Below, piece after piece: positions 16,603 to 23,451 of a DNA stretch of 64,000 nucleotides. Positions within the stretch are counted from its first letter, which is position 1; each line of letters opens with the position of its first letter. Both the position numbers and the translations under genes were made by a program. Source of the stretch: Collinsella bouchesdurhonensis (GTDB taxonomy: Bacteria > Actinomycetota > Coriobacteriia > Coriobacteriales > Coriobacteriaceae); the NCBI RefSeq assembly GCF_900155365.1, contig NZ_LT699742.1, forward strand, positions 81,729 to 145,728, read 5' to 3'. Below the pieces are notes generated by a model. That model saw nothing but the letters and a program-made list of their open reading frames with translations. It was not told the origin of the DNA and made no database searches.

Positions 16603-17373
16603 ATGTGGGATTGGATCGTTAACGTCCTTTTTCAGATTCTTGCGTTGATTCAGCAGTTTGCTGTCGACTGGGGTCTGTCCATCATCATCTTGGTTGTCAT
16701 CATTCGTTTGCTCTTGACGCCGCTGATGATCAAGTCGAGCAAGTCTACCGCTCGCATGCAGGTGCTTACTCCTAAGATTCAGGAGATTCAGGAGCGCTAT
16801 GCCGACGACCCACAGCGTCAGTCGCGGGAGATGCAGAAGTTTTACGCCGAGAATAAGTTCAGCCCCTTTGGCGGCTGCTTGCCTTTGCTGATTCAGATGC
16901 CCATCCTGTGCGCCCTGTTTACGCTTCTCCAGCACCTTGGTGATTACTTTGACGGAGAGACCTTCTCCTTCTATGGCATCCTTCCCAACCTTCAGACCTC
17001 TGTTGCCGCTACCTTGCCTCAGGGTTTTGGCGTTGCCGCACCGTATGTCGTCGCGTTGCTGCTTTTTGCCGTTCTGACGCTTATTCCGCAGCTCTATATG
17101 TCTCGCAACCAGACGGGCGCTCAGGCTCAGACCGTAAAGACCACGGCCATCATCATGTCTTTCTTCATGCTGTTCATTGGCTGGAGCCTTCCTGCCGGTG
17201 TTCTTCTGTACTACGATGTATCCTCCGCTTGGCAGGTTGTCCAGCAGATCTTCGTTACCCAGAAGGTTATCGATAAGGCGAAGGCCGAGGAAGAGGAGCG
17301 TATGGCCAATGCTCCTATCGAGGTCGATGTTGTTCGCCGTGAGCACAAGCCGCGTCCGCACAAGAAGAAGTAA
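16603..17373 (+). CDS. yidC: Membrane protein insertase YidC
   Basis: YidC/Oxa1 inserts and folds inner-membrane proteins alone or with SecYEG. The 256 residues are of the Gram-positive type, without the large periplasmic domain of proteobacteria. Hydrophobic segments lie at about 5-45, 90-112, 140-165 and 185-215. The conserved positively charged groove residue is the Arg in VVIIRLLLTPL. The basic tail (KPRPHKKK) fits ribosome binding. GGAGG precedes the ATG. The stop codon is embedded in a perfect 22-bp palindrome before jag. Confidence 0.96.
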   Translation: MWDWIVNVLFQILALIQQFAVDWGLSIIILVVIIRLLLTPLMIKSSKSTARMQVLTPKIQEIQERYADDPQRQSREMQKFYAENKFSPFGGCLPLLIQMPILCALFTLLQHLGDYFDGETFSFYGILPNLQTSVAATLPQGFGVAAPYVVALLLFAVLTLIPQLYMSRNQTGAQAQTVKTTAIIMSFFMLFIGWSLPAGVLLYYDVSSAWQVVQQIFVTQKVIDKAKAEEEERMANAPIEVDVVRREHKPRPHKKK

Positions 17374-17393
17374 TTATTAGGTACCTAATAATT
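17372..17393. repeat. Perfect 22-bp palindrome between yidC and jag
   Basis: AATTATTAGGT followed by its exact reverse complement, centred on GGTACC, overlaps the yidC TAA stop and ends 10 bp before the jag ATG. It could form a hairpin that limits read-through or influences jag translation. Confidence 0.8.
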
Positions 17394-17403
17394 GGAGTGT
17401 TTC

Positions 17404-17958
17404 ATGTCTGATATCAACGAGGAAACGTCTACTGAGTATTCAGGTGACTATCCGGAAATCGCCGCAGCATATAAAGCAGGCGAAGAGCTCACTGATGAGC
17501 AGCTCGACACCATCGCTGATGTTGCTATCTCTATTCTTCGTTCTATCCTTGGCTATTTTGACGCTTCCGATTCCCCCATCGATGAGTATGAGGGTGATGA
17601 AGGAGAGCTCATTCTCGATGTGACCGCCCCCGATCTTGCGGTTCTTATCGGTCGTCATGGCCGTACCCTGGAATCCCTTCAGACGATGTTTTCGCTTCTG
17701 GTGAGTCGTCGTCTTGGGTTCCGCTATCCGGTTTCTGTTGACGTCGAGGGATATAAGAGCCGTCGTCATGACAAGGTTATTTCCATGGCTCACTCCGCTG
17801 CCGCACGCGCAGTGCGTCAGCATTCCACTGTTAGCCTTCCGCCTATGAGTGCTTATGAGCGTCGTCTTGTTCATATCGCTCTTCGTGAGAACAAGAAGGT
17901 CGATACTCACTCCGAAGGTTCGGACCCCGAGCGTCGTGTTGTTATTACCGTGGCATAA
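17404..17958 (+). CDS. jag: KH/R3H RNA-binding protein Jag (KhpB)
   Basis: The protein is an RNA-binding partner of KhpA that influences cell division and wall synthesis in Gram-positive bacteria. The 184 residues contain a KH-type motif, LIGRHGRTLESLQTM near residues 80-95, and a C-terminal R3H domain with SAYERRLVHIALRE. An N-terminal Jag domain is absent; instead there is an acidic leader. I chose ATG 17404 behind TTGGAGTG; the TTG at 17392 overlaps the upstream palindrome. It is followed by a strong terminator that ends the rpmH operon. Confidence 0.93.
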   Translation: MSDINEETSTEYSGDYPEIAAAYKAGEELTDEQLDTIADVAISILRSILGYFDASDSPIDEYEGDEGELILDVTAPDLAVLIGRHGRTLESLQTMFSLLVSRRLGFRYPVSVDVEGYKSRRHDKVISMAHSAAARAVRQHSTVSLPPMSAYERRLVHIALRENKKVDTHSEGSDPERRVVITVA

Positions 17959-17979
17959 GTATTTATTTATATGCTTGAA

Positions 17980-18007
17980 AGAGGGTCAGTAATGACCCTC
18001 TTTTTTT
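17980..18007 (+). terminator. Terminator of rpmH-jag operon
   Basis: AGAGGGTCA-GTAA-TGACCCTCT is followed by seven T. Confidence 0.95.
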
Positions 18008-18038
18008 GACTGAAATTCTTGTTACACTGATTTCAGTC
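18008..18038. promoter_or_regulatory. Inverted repeat upstream of rsmG
   Basis: GACTGAAAT and ATTTCAGTC are perfect 9-bp arms with a 13-bp spacer, lying between the jag terminator and the rsmG ribosome site, where the rsmG-par promoter should be. It could be an operator or a leader hairpin. Confidence 0.55.
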
Positions 18039-18059
18039 AAAATTGATTAAGGAGTAGCT

Positions 18060-18821
18060 ATGTCTGGTCGCCCCATCGTTCTGCAAGAGCTTGAGTATAC
18101 GGACCAGGAGATCAAGGTTTTGACGGAAAAGCTCCTTGATGCCTGTTCGAGCTTTAATATCACTCTTACTTCTCGACAAGCTCAAGATTGTCTTATGCAT
18201 CTTCTCTATGTTGAGCAGGTCAATTCTTACATTAATCTCACGCGTATTACCGATCTTGATGAAGCGATTATTCTTCATCTTCTTGATTCTCTTGTCCTTG
18301 CTCGGTATTTTGATTCCTCTGATCTTACCTATCTCGATATGGGCACTGGTGCTGGTTTCCCAGGTATTCCATTGGCTATTGCTACCGGGGCCACGGGGAC
18401 GCTTATTGACTCTGTCGGAAAGAAAATAAATGCTGTTAACGCTATTATTCGGAAGCTTCAGCTTGATCGGGCAACTGCTGTTCATACTCGCATCGAGGAA
18501 TATGCGATTCAAAATAAAGGATGCTTTGATATCGTTGTTGCAAGAGCTCTTGCAAGCATGCCGATCCTTATTGAATATGCAACCCCTTTTTTACGTGAAC
18601 GAGGACGTCTCATTATTTCAAAAGGCAACCCAGAAGATAATGAGTTGGTTTCTGCCCAGCAGGCTGCTTCCATCTGTGGTCTTACATTGGTTCGAACCGA
18701 TACATTTGACCTTCCTTTTGATTTAGGTCATCGAGAATTTTTCTTGTTTGAACGTGTTTCCAAGCCCTCCATTTCCTTACCTCGTCAAAATGGAATGGCT
18801 CGTAAGAATCCTCTTGCATAA
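18060..18821 (+). CDS. rsmG: 16S rRNA m7G527 methyltransferase RsmG
   Basis: RsmG (GidB) methylates N7 of G527 in 16S rRNA with SAM. The 253 residues contain VNLTRI-like YINLTRITD near 58-66, HLLDSL near 73-78, and the SAM-binding loop DMGTGAGFPGIPLAI near 93-107. The C-terminus has about 20 extra basic residues. AAGGAG lies five bases before the ATG. Third-codon positions are richer in A and T than in the genes left of the origin. It is the standard gene before parA/parB. Confidence 0.96.
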   Translation: MSGRPIVLQELEYTDQEIKVLTEKLLDACSSFNITLTSRQAQDCLMHLLYVEQVNSYINLTRITDLDEAIILHLLDSLVLARYFDSSDLTYLDMGTGAGFPGIPLAIATGATGTLIDSVGKKINAVNAIIRKLQLDRATAVHTRIEEYAIQNKGCFDIVVARALASMPILIEYATPFLRERGRLIISKGNPEDNELVSAQQAASICGLTLVRTDTFDLPFDLGHREFFLFERVSKPSISLPRQNGMARKNPLA

Positions 18822-18837
18822 TGTTTCACGTGAAACA
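18822..18837. promoter_or_regulatory. parS site 1 (perfect)
   Basis: TGTTTCACGTGAAACA matches the parS consensus at all 16 positions. It begins at the base after the rsmG stop codon. Confidence 0.97.
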
Positions 18838-18972
18838 ATCAAACGAGACTGTTTTTTATCATTGATTTAGTTTATCTTTGCTAAATCCAGTAAAGCACTT
18901 GGATCTATATACGAGCGCTTATTTTTATTCAGTTAAAAAGAACAAGTTGATCAATTAAATGATGGAGCTCTA

Positions 18973-19086
18973 ATGCACGAACCCTATAGAGACTTTAGTA
19001 ACCTTCTCTGTTCTTGCGGTTTATGCACTGCGGCTTATGAATATTCTCTTGCATGTTTGTTTCACGTAAAACATAATGAGCAATAG
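18973..19086 (+). CDS. Possible 37-residue Cys-rich small protein
   Basis: An ATG with GGAG five bases upstream opens a 38-codon frame ending in TAG. The product has four Cys, including CSCGLC at residues 13-18, which looks like a metal-binding or redox motif. A parS-like site (19058-19073) lies inside its 3' part. I do not recognise it. It sits in the 330-bp rsmG-parA gap, and a chance frame in AT-rich DNA cannot be excluded. Confidence 0.35.
   Translation: MHEPYRDFSNLLCSCGLCTAAYEYSLACLFHVKHNEQ
19058..19073. promoter_or_regulatory. parS site 2 (one mismatch)
   Basis: TGTTTCACGTAAAACA differs from the consensus only at position 11. Confidence 0.9.
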
Positions 19087-19095
19087 AAATTGAAT

Positions 19096-19111
19096 TGTTT
19101 CACGTGAAACA
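19096..19111. promoter_or_regulatory. parS site 3 (perfect)
   Basis: TGTTTCACGTGAAACA, perfect match, about 100 bp upstream of parA. Confidence 0.97.
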
Positions 19112-19135
19112 TGGGTCTGATGGTTAGAAACCAAT

Positions 19136-19151
19136 CGTTTCGCATGAAACA
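19136..19151. promoter_or_regulatory. Degenerate parS-like site
   Basis: CGTTTCGCATGAAACA has three mismatches and keeps both GTTTC and GAAAC arms. It lies just before parA and may be a weak site or the remains of one. Confidence 0.5.
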
Positions 19152-19195
19152 ATATGATCACTCAAAATGAAGTTCAATTAAACAAGGAGGGTGAC

Positions 19196-19996
19196 GTGGG
19201 CTTTAGAGACGTTAAGCGATCTAAAAGCGCAAAAAACACGCGTGTAATTGCGATCATCAATCAAAAGGGTGGCGTAGGTAAATCCACTACGGCAGTAAAT
19301 CTAGCGGCAGCGCTCGGTGAGCAAAATAAAAAGGTGCTCATTGTGGATTTTGATCCGCAGGGAAATACAACAAGCGGCTTTGGAATCGATAAAGAGCAGC
19401 TTGAGGCGTGTGTTTATGATTCGCTTCTTCATGATGTTCCCGCTGAGGAGATTATTCAGTCCACCGAATGTAAGCGAGTGTTTGTAATTCCTGCAACTAT
19501 CCAGCTTGCTGGTGCAGAAATTGAACTCGTTTCTGCAATGGCGCGAGAAACACGCCTTAAGGATCTTCTAGAACCGATTGTTGATGAGTTTGATTTCATC
19601 TTTATCGATTGCCCTCCGTCACTTGGACTTCTAACGATTAATGCATTGACAGCGGCAGACAGCGTGTTAATTCCAATTCAGTGTGAGTACTACGCGCTCG
19701 AGGGAGTTACAAAGCTTCTGGAGTCGATGCGCATGGTTAAAACGCGTATCAATAAAGAGCTTGAAACCTACGGCGTTCTTCTGACGATGTACGATTCTCG
19801 TACTTCGCTTTCAAATCAGGTTGTTGATGAAGTTAAGGGATTCTTTGGCGATAAGGCGTTTAAAACCTGTATTCCGCGATCTGTAAAAGTATCCGAGGCT
19901 CCCTCTTTTGGAATGCCAGTGATTACTTACGCACCAAACAATAAGGGTTCTAAAGCATACATGGATCTTGCCAAAGAGGTGATTCGTCGTGCCTAG
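19196..19996 (+). CDS. parA: Chromosome partitioning ATPase ParA (Soj)
   Basis: ParA is a Walker-type ATPase that moves ParB-parS complexes over the nucleoid and can modulate DnaA. From the chosen start the deviant Walker A KGGVGKST is near residues 25-32, the A' motif VDFDPQGN near 58-65 and the Walker B-type IDCPPSLG near 138-145. I chose GTG 19196 because AAGGAGG lies five bases upstream (266 residues). The ATG at 19154 would add 14 residues but lacks a ribosome site. The gene overlaps parB by 8 bp. Confidence 0.96.
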   Translation: MGFRDVKRSKSAKNTRVIAIINQKGGVGKSTTAVNLAAALGEQNKKVLIVDFDPQGNTTSGFGIDKEQLEACVYDSLLHDVPAEEIIQSTECKRVFVIPATIQLAGAEIELVSAMARETRLKDLLEPIVDEFDFIFIDCPPSLGLLTINALTAADSVLIPIQCEYYALEGVTKLLESMRMVKTRINKELETYGVLLTMYDSRTSLSNQVVDEVKGFFGDKAFKTCIPRSVKVSEAPSFGMPVITYAPNNKGSKAYMDLAKEVIRRA

Positions 19997-20858
19997 TCCT
20001 AAGAAGAAACAGGCGCTTGGTCGTGGTCTGAACGCTTTAATGGGTGAAGCTCAAACTGAAACCGGGAGTGTTGCGTCTGATACGCTTATAGATATCACTA
20101 AGATTCAACCCAACCCCAATCAGCCTCGCACGCATTTCAATGAGACTCTTTTGCAGGAGCTCAGCGAGTCTATTCGGGAGAATGGTGTATTGCAGCCGTT
20201 GCTGGTTCGCAAAAAAGGACAGAAATACGAAATCATTGCTGGAGAACGTAGGTACCAGGCATCGAAGTTGGCCGGTATCGAAAAGCTTCCCGTGATTATC
20301 AAAGACGTTGATGATCAAAAGATGCTTGAGCTTGCTTTGATTGAAAATCTGCAGCGTTCAGATTTGAATCCCATCGAAGAGGCTAAAGGATATAAGCAGC
20401 TTCTAAAGGAAAGCGGAATGACTCAAGAAGCCCTTTCTAAAGCTGTTTCGAGGTCTCGTTCTGCGATCACCAATTCGCTTCGCCTTCTCGATCTTCCTGA
20501 TGAAGTGCAGCAATTTCTCTTTGATGGAAAGATGACAGCCGGTCATGCGCGAGCAATCCTCGCAGTTCCCTTTGAGGATGCTAGGATTCGTCTTGCTCAG
20601 AAGGTTGTAAATGAGGGATTGTCTGTTCGTGCGACTGAAAACCTTGCTCCGTTGTTTTCTGTCGGAGAAGAGCCTAAGAAGCCTAAATCTGTGACACCAC
20701 AGTCGTACAAGAAGGCGGCACGCGCTTTGCGTCAAGTTTTTAATACAAACGTTAAGGTGAAGTCGTCGCGTGGGAAGAACAAGATTGAAATTGAGTTTAA
20801 AGATGAGGAGGAACTCTCGCAGATTCTATCCGTTGTTATGAATAGTGCGGAGGAATAA
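19989..20858 (+). CDS. parB: Chromosome partitioning CTPase ParB (Spo0J)
   Basis: ParB binds parS and spreads as a CTP-dependent clamp. The 289 residues have the GRGLNALMGE leader at about 11-20, the CTP-binding GERRYQA near 79-85, ENLQRSDLNPIEEA near 118-131, a helix-turn-helix with SQ-like TQEALSKAVSRSRSAITN near 144-161, and a C-terminal dimer domain. It starts at GTG inside the parA stop region. The stop overlaps the next gene as TAATG. Confidence 0.97.
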   Translation: MPSPKKKQALGRGLNALMGEAQTETGSVASDTLIDITKIQPNPNQPRTHFNETLLQELSESIRENGVLQPLLVRKKGQKYEIIAGERRYQASKLAGIEKLPVIIKDVDDQKMLELALIENLQRSDLNPIEEAKGYKQLLKESGMTQEALSKAVSRSRSAITNSLRLLDLPDEVQQFLFDGKMTAGHARAILAVPFEDARIRLAQKVVNEGLSVRATENLAPLFSVGEEPKKPKSVTPQSYKKAARALRQVFNTNVKVKSSRGKNKIEIEFKDEEELSQILSVVMNSAEE

Positions 20859-21109
20859 TGAAAAAGATAATTGGATATCTTGGCCTTGGTGCAATTGTTG
20901 TTGCTGGATCGCTCTTTGGCTATAAGATTGCGACTGATAACGAGTTTCGCGGACGATTGACGCGCGGAGCACAAGATATGTATAAAGAATCAAAAAAGAA
21001 GGTTGATAGTGTTACGGAAGATGTAGCATTAAAGACAGCGCAAATGACCAAAAATCCAAAGGTAAATCAGGACTGGGTTTCCAACCAATGGGATATGATC
21101 GGTTATTAA
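20858..21109 (+). CDS. Small membrane protein coupled to parB
   Basis: The 83-residue protein has one N-terminal hydrophobic segment (about residues 4-22, GYLGLGAIVVAGSLFGY) and a basic amphipathic tail, similar in layout to YtxH-like proteins. Its ATG overlaps the parB stop by one base, so it is translated with parAB. It ends MTKNPKVNQDWVSNQWDMIGY. Function is unknown; it could be a membrane-linked accessory of segregation or cell division, but only the coupling supports this. Confidence 0.75.
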   Translation: MKKIIGYLGLGAIVVAGSLFGYKIATDNEFRGRLTRGAQDMYKESKKKVDSVTEDVALKTAQMTKNPKVNQDWVSNQWDMIGY

Positions 21110-21118
21110 GGTACCTTA
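21107..21118. repeat. GGTACC-centred palindrome on a stop codon
   Basis: TAAGGTACCTTA is a perfect palindrome starting in the stop codon of the small gene after parB, a layout like that at the yidC stop. Confidence 0.7.
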
Positions 21119-21152
21119 CTATATACAAGCTCGTTTATTAAGTTGAGTGAAT

Positions 21153-21187
21153 AAAAGGGATGAGGGCATCAGCTCCATCCCTTTTTT
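21153..21187 (+). terminator. Terminator of parAB operon
   Basis: AAAAGGGATG pairs with CATCCCTTTT and is followed by T. Confidence 0.9.
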
Positions 21188-21222
21188 GTAATCAATCCCG
21201 CATGGATAACAGAGTGAGCAAA

Positions 21223-21260
21223 GAAAAAAATGCCGTCGCTCAATCGCGAGCGGCGGCATT
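21223..21260 (-). terminator. Terminator of rlmN
   Basis: On the minus strand, 13-base arms (AATGCCGCCGCTC) with one wobble pair are followed by seven T. Confidence 0.92.
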
Positions 21261-21263
21261 ACA

Positions 21264-21279
21264 TGTTTCATGTGAAACG
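21264..21279. promoter_or_regulatory. parS-like site between parAB and rlmN
   Basis: TGTTTCATGTGAAACG has two mismatches to consensus and lies just past the rlmN stop codon. Confidence 0.75.
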
Positions 21280-21283
21280 ATGT

Positions 21284-22336
21284 TTAAGATTCGTTGCTCT
21301 TGAAGCGACGCTGCTTAAGCTGGCCGCACGCGGCATCGATGTCTCCCCCGCGTGAATTGCGGATCGTAGTTTCAACACCGTGCTTGGATAGACGACGCTG
21401 GAGCTCTTCGACCTTTGAGATGGGAGAAGGCTTGAGTGGGCTGCTCACGATGTTGTTCAGTTGGATAAGGTTGACGTGACAGAGTGTCCCCTCGCAGAAC
21501 TCAACAAGAGCATTCATCTCGGGATTGTTGTCGTTGATACCGTCAATCATGGCGTATTCATATGTGGGCCTACGGCCAGTCTTTTCGACATAGAGCTGGA
21601 TTGCTTCGTGAAGACGCGGCAGAGTGAACTTTTTAACGCCGGGCATCAACTGGTTGCGCGTAGATTGAATGGCAGAGTGCAGGGAAATGGCGAGGGTGAA
21701 TTGCTCGGGAAGGTCTGCAAAGCGACGGATTCCGGGAATAATACCGCTGGTAGAAACGGTAAGATGGCGTGCTCCGATAGCGAGGCCCTCAGGGTCGTTA
21801 AGGGTGCGAAGCGCTTCGAGAACGTTATCAAAATTATTGAAGGGTTCGCCCTGCCCCATAAAGACGACACTAGTCACGCGCTCGCCAAAGTCCTGAGAAA
21901 CGTGAAGAACCTGGTCGACAATTTCGCGGGCTGTAAGGGAGCGAGTGAGGCCGGAGAGTCCAGTTGCGCAAAAGGCGCAACCCATTCCGCATCCAGCTTG
22001 GGTCGAGACACAGACCGAGAGTTTATTGCGCGTGGGCATACCGACCGTCTCAACGGAAACGCCGTCAGAGAACTCAAGAAGATACTTACGCGATCCATCG
22101 CGGGAAACCTGCTTAACGATTTCCTTGGGAGTGTTGAAGCAATACTCTTCCTCGAGCGCAGCACGGAGAGTTTTGGGAAGGTTCGTCATTTCGTCAAACG
22201 AACATACGTTCTTAATAGAAATCCACTCATGCAGCTGCTTAGTGCGAAATGCGGGCTGACCGCATGACGAGACAATCTCGGCGAGTTCGGCATAGGTAAG
22301 ATCACGAATATCCCGTTTACGGACAATCTGCTCCAT
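21284..22336 (-). CDS. rlmN: Dual-specificity 23S rRNA/tRNA C2-adenosine methyltransferase RlmN
   Basis: RlmN is a radical SAM enzyme that methylates C2 of A2503 in 23S rRNA and A37 in some tRNAs. The cluster motif CGMGCAFCATG is near residues 115-125, preceded by SVCVSTQAG; the conserved C-terminal Cys lies in DIDAACGQLK. The 350-residue length is normal. AAAGGGGCATC precedes the ATG. It reads against parAB and diverges from ddl across about 140 bp holding both promoters. Confidence 0.95.
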   Translation of the reverse strand: MEQIVRKRDIRDLTYAELAEIVSSCGQPAFRTKQLHEWISIKNVCSFDEMTNLPKTLRAALEEEYCFNTPKEIVKQVSRDGSRKYLLEFSDGVSVETVGMPTRNKLSVCVSTQAGCGMGCAFCATGLSGLTRSLTAREIVDQVLHVSQDFGERVTSVVFMGQGEPFNNFDNVLEALRTLNDPEGLAIGARHLTVSTSGIIPGIRRFADLPEQFTLAISLHSAIQSTRNQLMPGVKKFTLPRLHEAIQLYVEKTGRRPTYEYAMIDGINDNNPEMNALVEFCEGTLCHVNLIQLNNIVSSPLKPSPISKVEELQRRLSKHGVETTIRNSRGGDIDAACGQLKQRRFKSNES

Positions 22337-22474
22337 GATGCCCCTTTCAATACGCTACAAAACAAAGTTACTTCTACAATAAAGTATCTCTGCGAAATAA
22401 AAGGAGCAGGGAGGCGCGAGATACGTAAAAGTACATCGTGTATGAGGTCTTTTTTGCTGTTGAGTGGGGGAACG

Positions 22475-23434
22475 ATGCAAACCCAGGCCATCGATAAGAA
22501 TCTTCGCATTGCAGTTCTTGCGGGGGGGAGCTCATCGGAGCGAGAGGTTTCGCTCAAATCGGGTGAAAATGCAAGAGATGCCCTGCGGGCAGCTGAGTTT
22601 AAGAAGGTTGACCTGCTCGATCCGGCAGACAAAATGTTTATAGACTGCATTCGCGACTACGACTTGGCGTTTCTTGCCATGCATGGAGCCGGTGGCGAAG
22701 ATGGGGAGATTCAGCACGTTCTCGATTATCTGGGTATCCCCTACACGGCGTCAGATGCGTTTTCGAGTGCGTGCGGCGCGGACAAGGACGTCTCAAAGCT
22801 CATCTATGCCAATGCGGGCATTCCTATCGCAAAGGGCGTTACCTTGAAGAAGGACGATCCCATAACCGTTGAGGATATCGTTGCGGTTGTGGGGGAAGAG
22901 AGTTTCGTGAAACCAGCGGTAAATGGATCGAGTTACGGCATCTCTCTTGTTAAAAATCCTTCGGAACTGCCTTGTGCCATTGAGAAGGCGTTTAAATACA
23001 GCGACAAGGTTCTTATCGAGCAGCGCCTCGTGGGCACCGAGATTACCGTTGGAGTATTTGGGGACAGCGAGACGCTTAAGCCCCTTCCGGTTGTTGAGAT
23101 TTGCTGCCCTGAGCAGAGTGATTTTTACGATTTGGATGTGAAGTATGTCGACCCCACCGATATTCATCGCATTCCTGCCAGGATTAGCAAAGAAGATTAC
23201 GAAAAGGCGCAAGATCTAGCCTGCCGTGCCCATGAGGCTTTGGGTTGTTTTGGCATTTCACGCAGTGACTTTATCGTGACGTCCTCAGGACCTGTTATTC
23301 TCGAAACCAATACTATTCCCGGCATGACCGATGCCTCGTTGTTCCCAGACGAGCTGCGTCATGCCAACATCGAGTTTTCCGATGCTTGTGCGAGCTTGGT
23401 TGAGATGGCTCTTGCGCGAGCGGGAAGGCGATAA
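22475..23434 (+). CDS. ddl: D-alanine--D-alanine ligase
   Basis: The enzyme joins two D-Ala for the peptidoglycan stem. The 319-residue ATP-grasp protein has VLAGGSSSEREVSLKSG at about 15-31, HGAGGEDGEIQ near 70-80, KPAVNGSSYGISLV near 147-160 and ETNTIPGMTDASLFP near 285-299. I chose ATG 22475 with GGGGGAACG upstream rather than ATG 22442, which has none. The helicase gene follows 17 bp downstream. Confidence 0.95.
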   Translation: MQTQAIDKNLRIAVLAGGSSSEREVSLKSGENARDALRAAEFKKVDLLDPADKMFIDCIRDYDLAFLAMHGAGGEDGEIQHVLDYLGIPYTASDAFSSACGADKDVSKLIYANAGIPIAKGVTLKKDDPITVEDIVAVVGEESFVKPAVNGSSYGISLVKNPSELPCAIEKAFKYSDKVLIEQRLVGTEITVGVFGDSETLKPLPVVEICCPEQSDFYDLDVKYVDPTDIHRIPARISKEDYEKAQDLACRAHEALGCFGISRSDFIVTSSGPVILETNTIPGMTDASLFPDELRHANIEFSDACASLVEMALARAGRR

Positions 23435-23451
23435 GGAGAAATACAGCCCTT

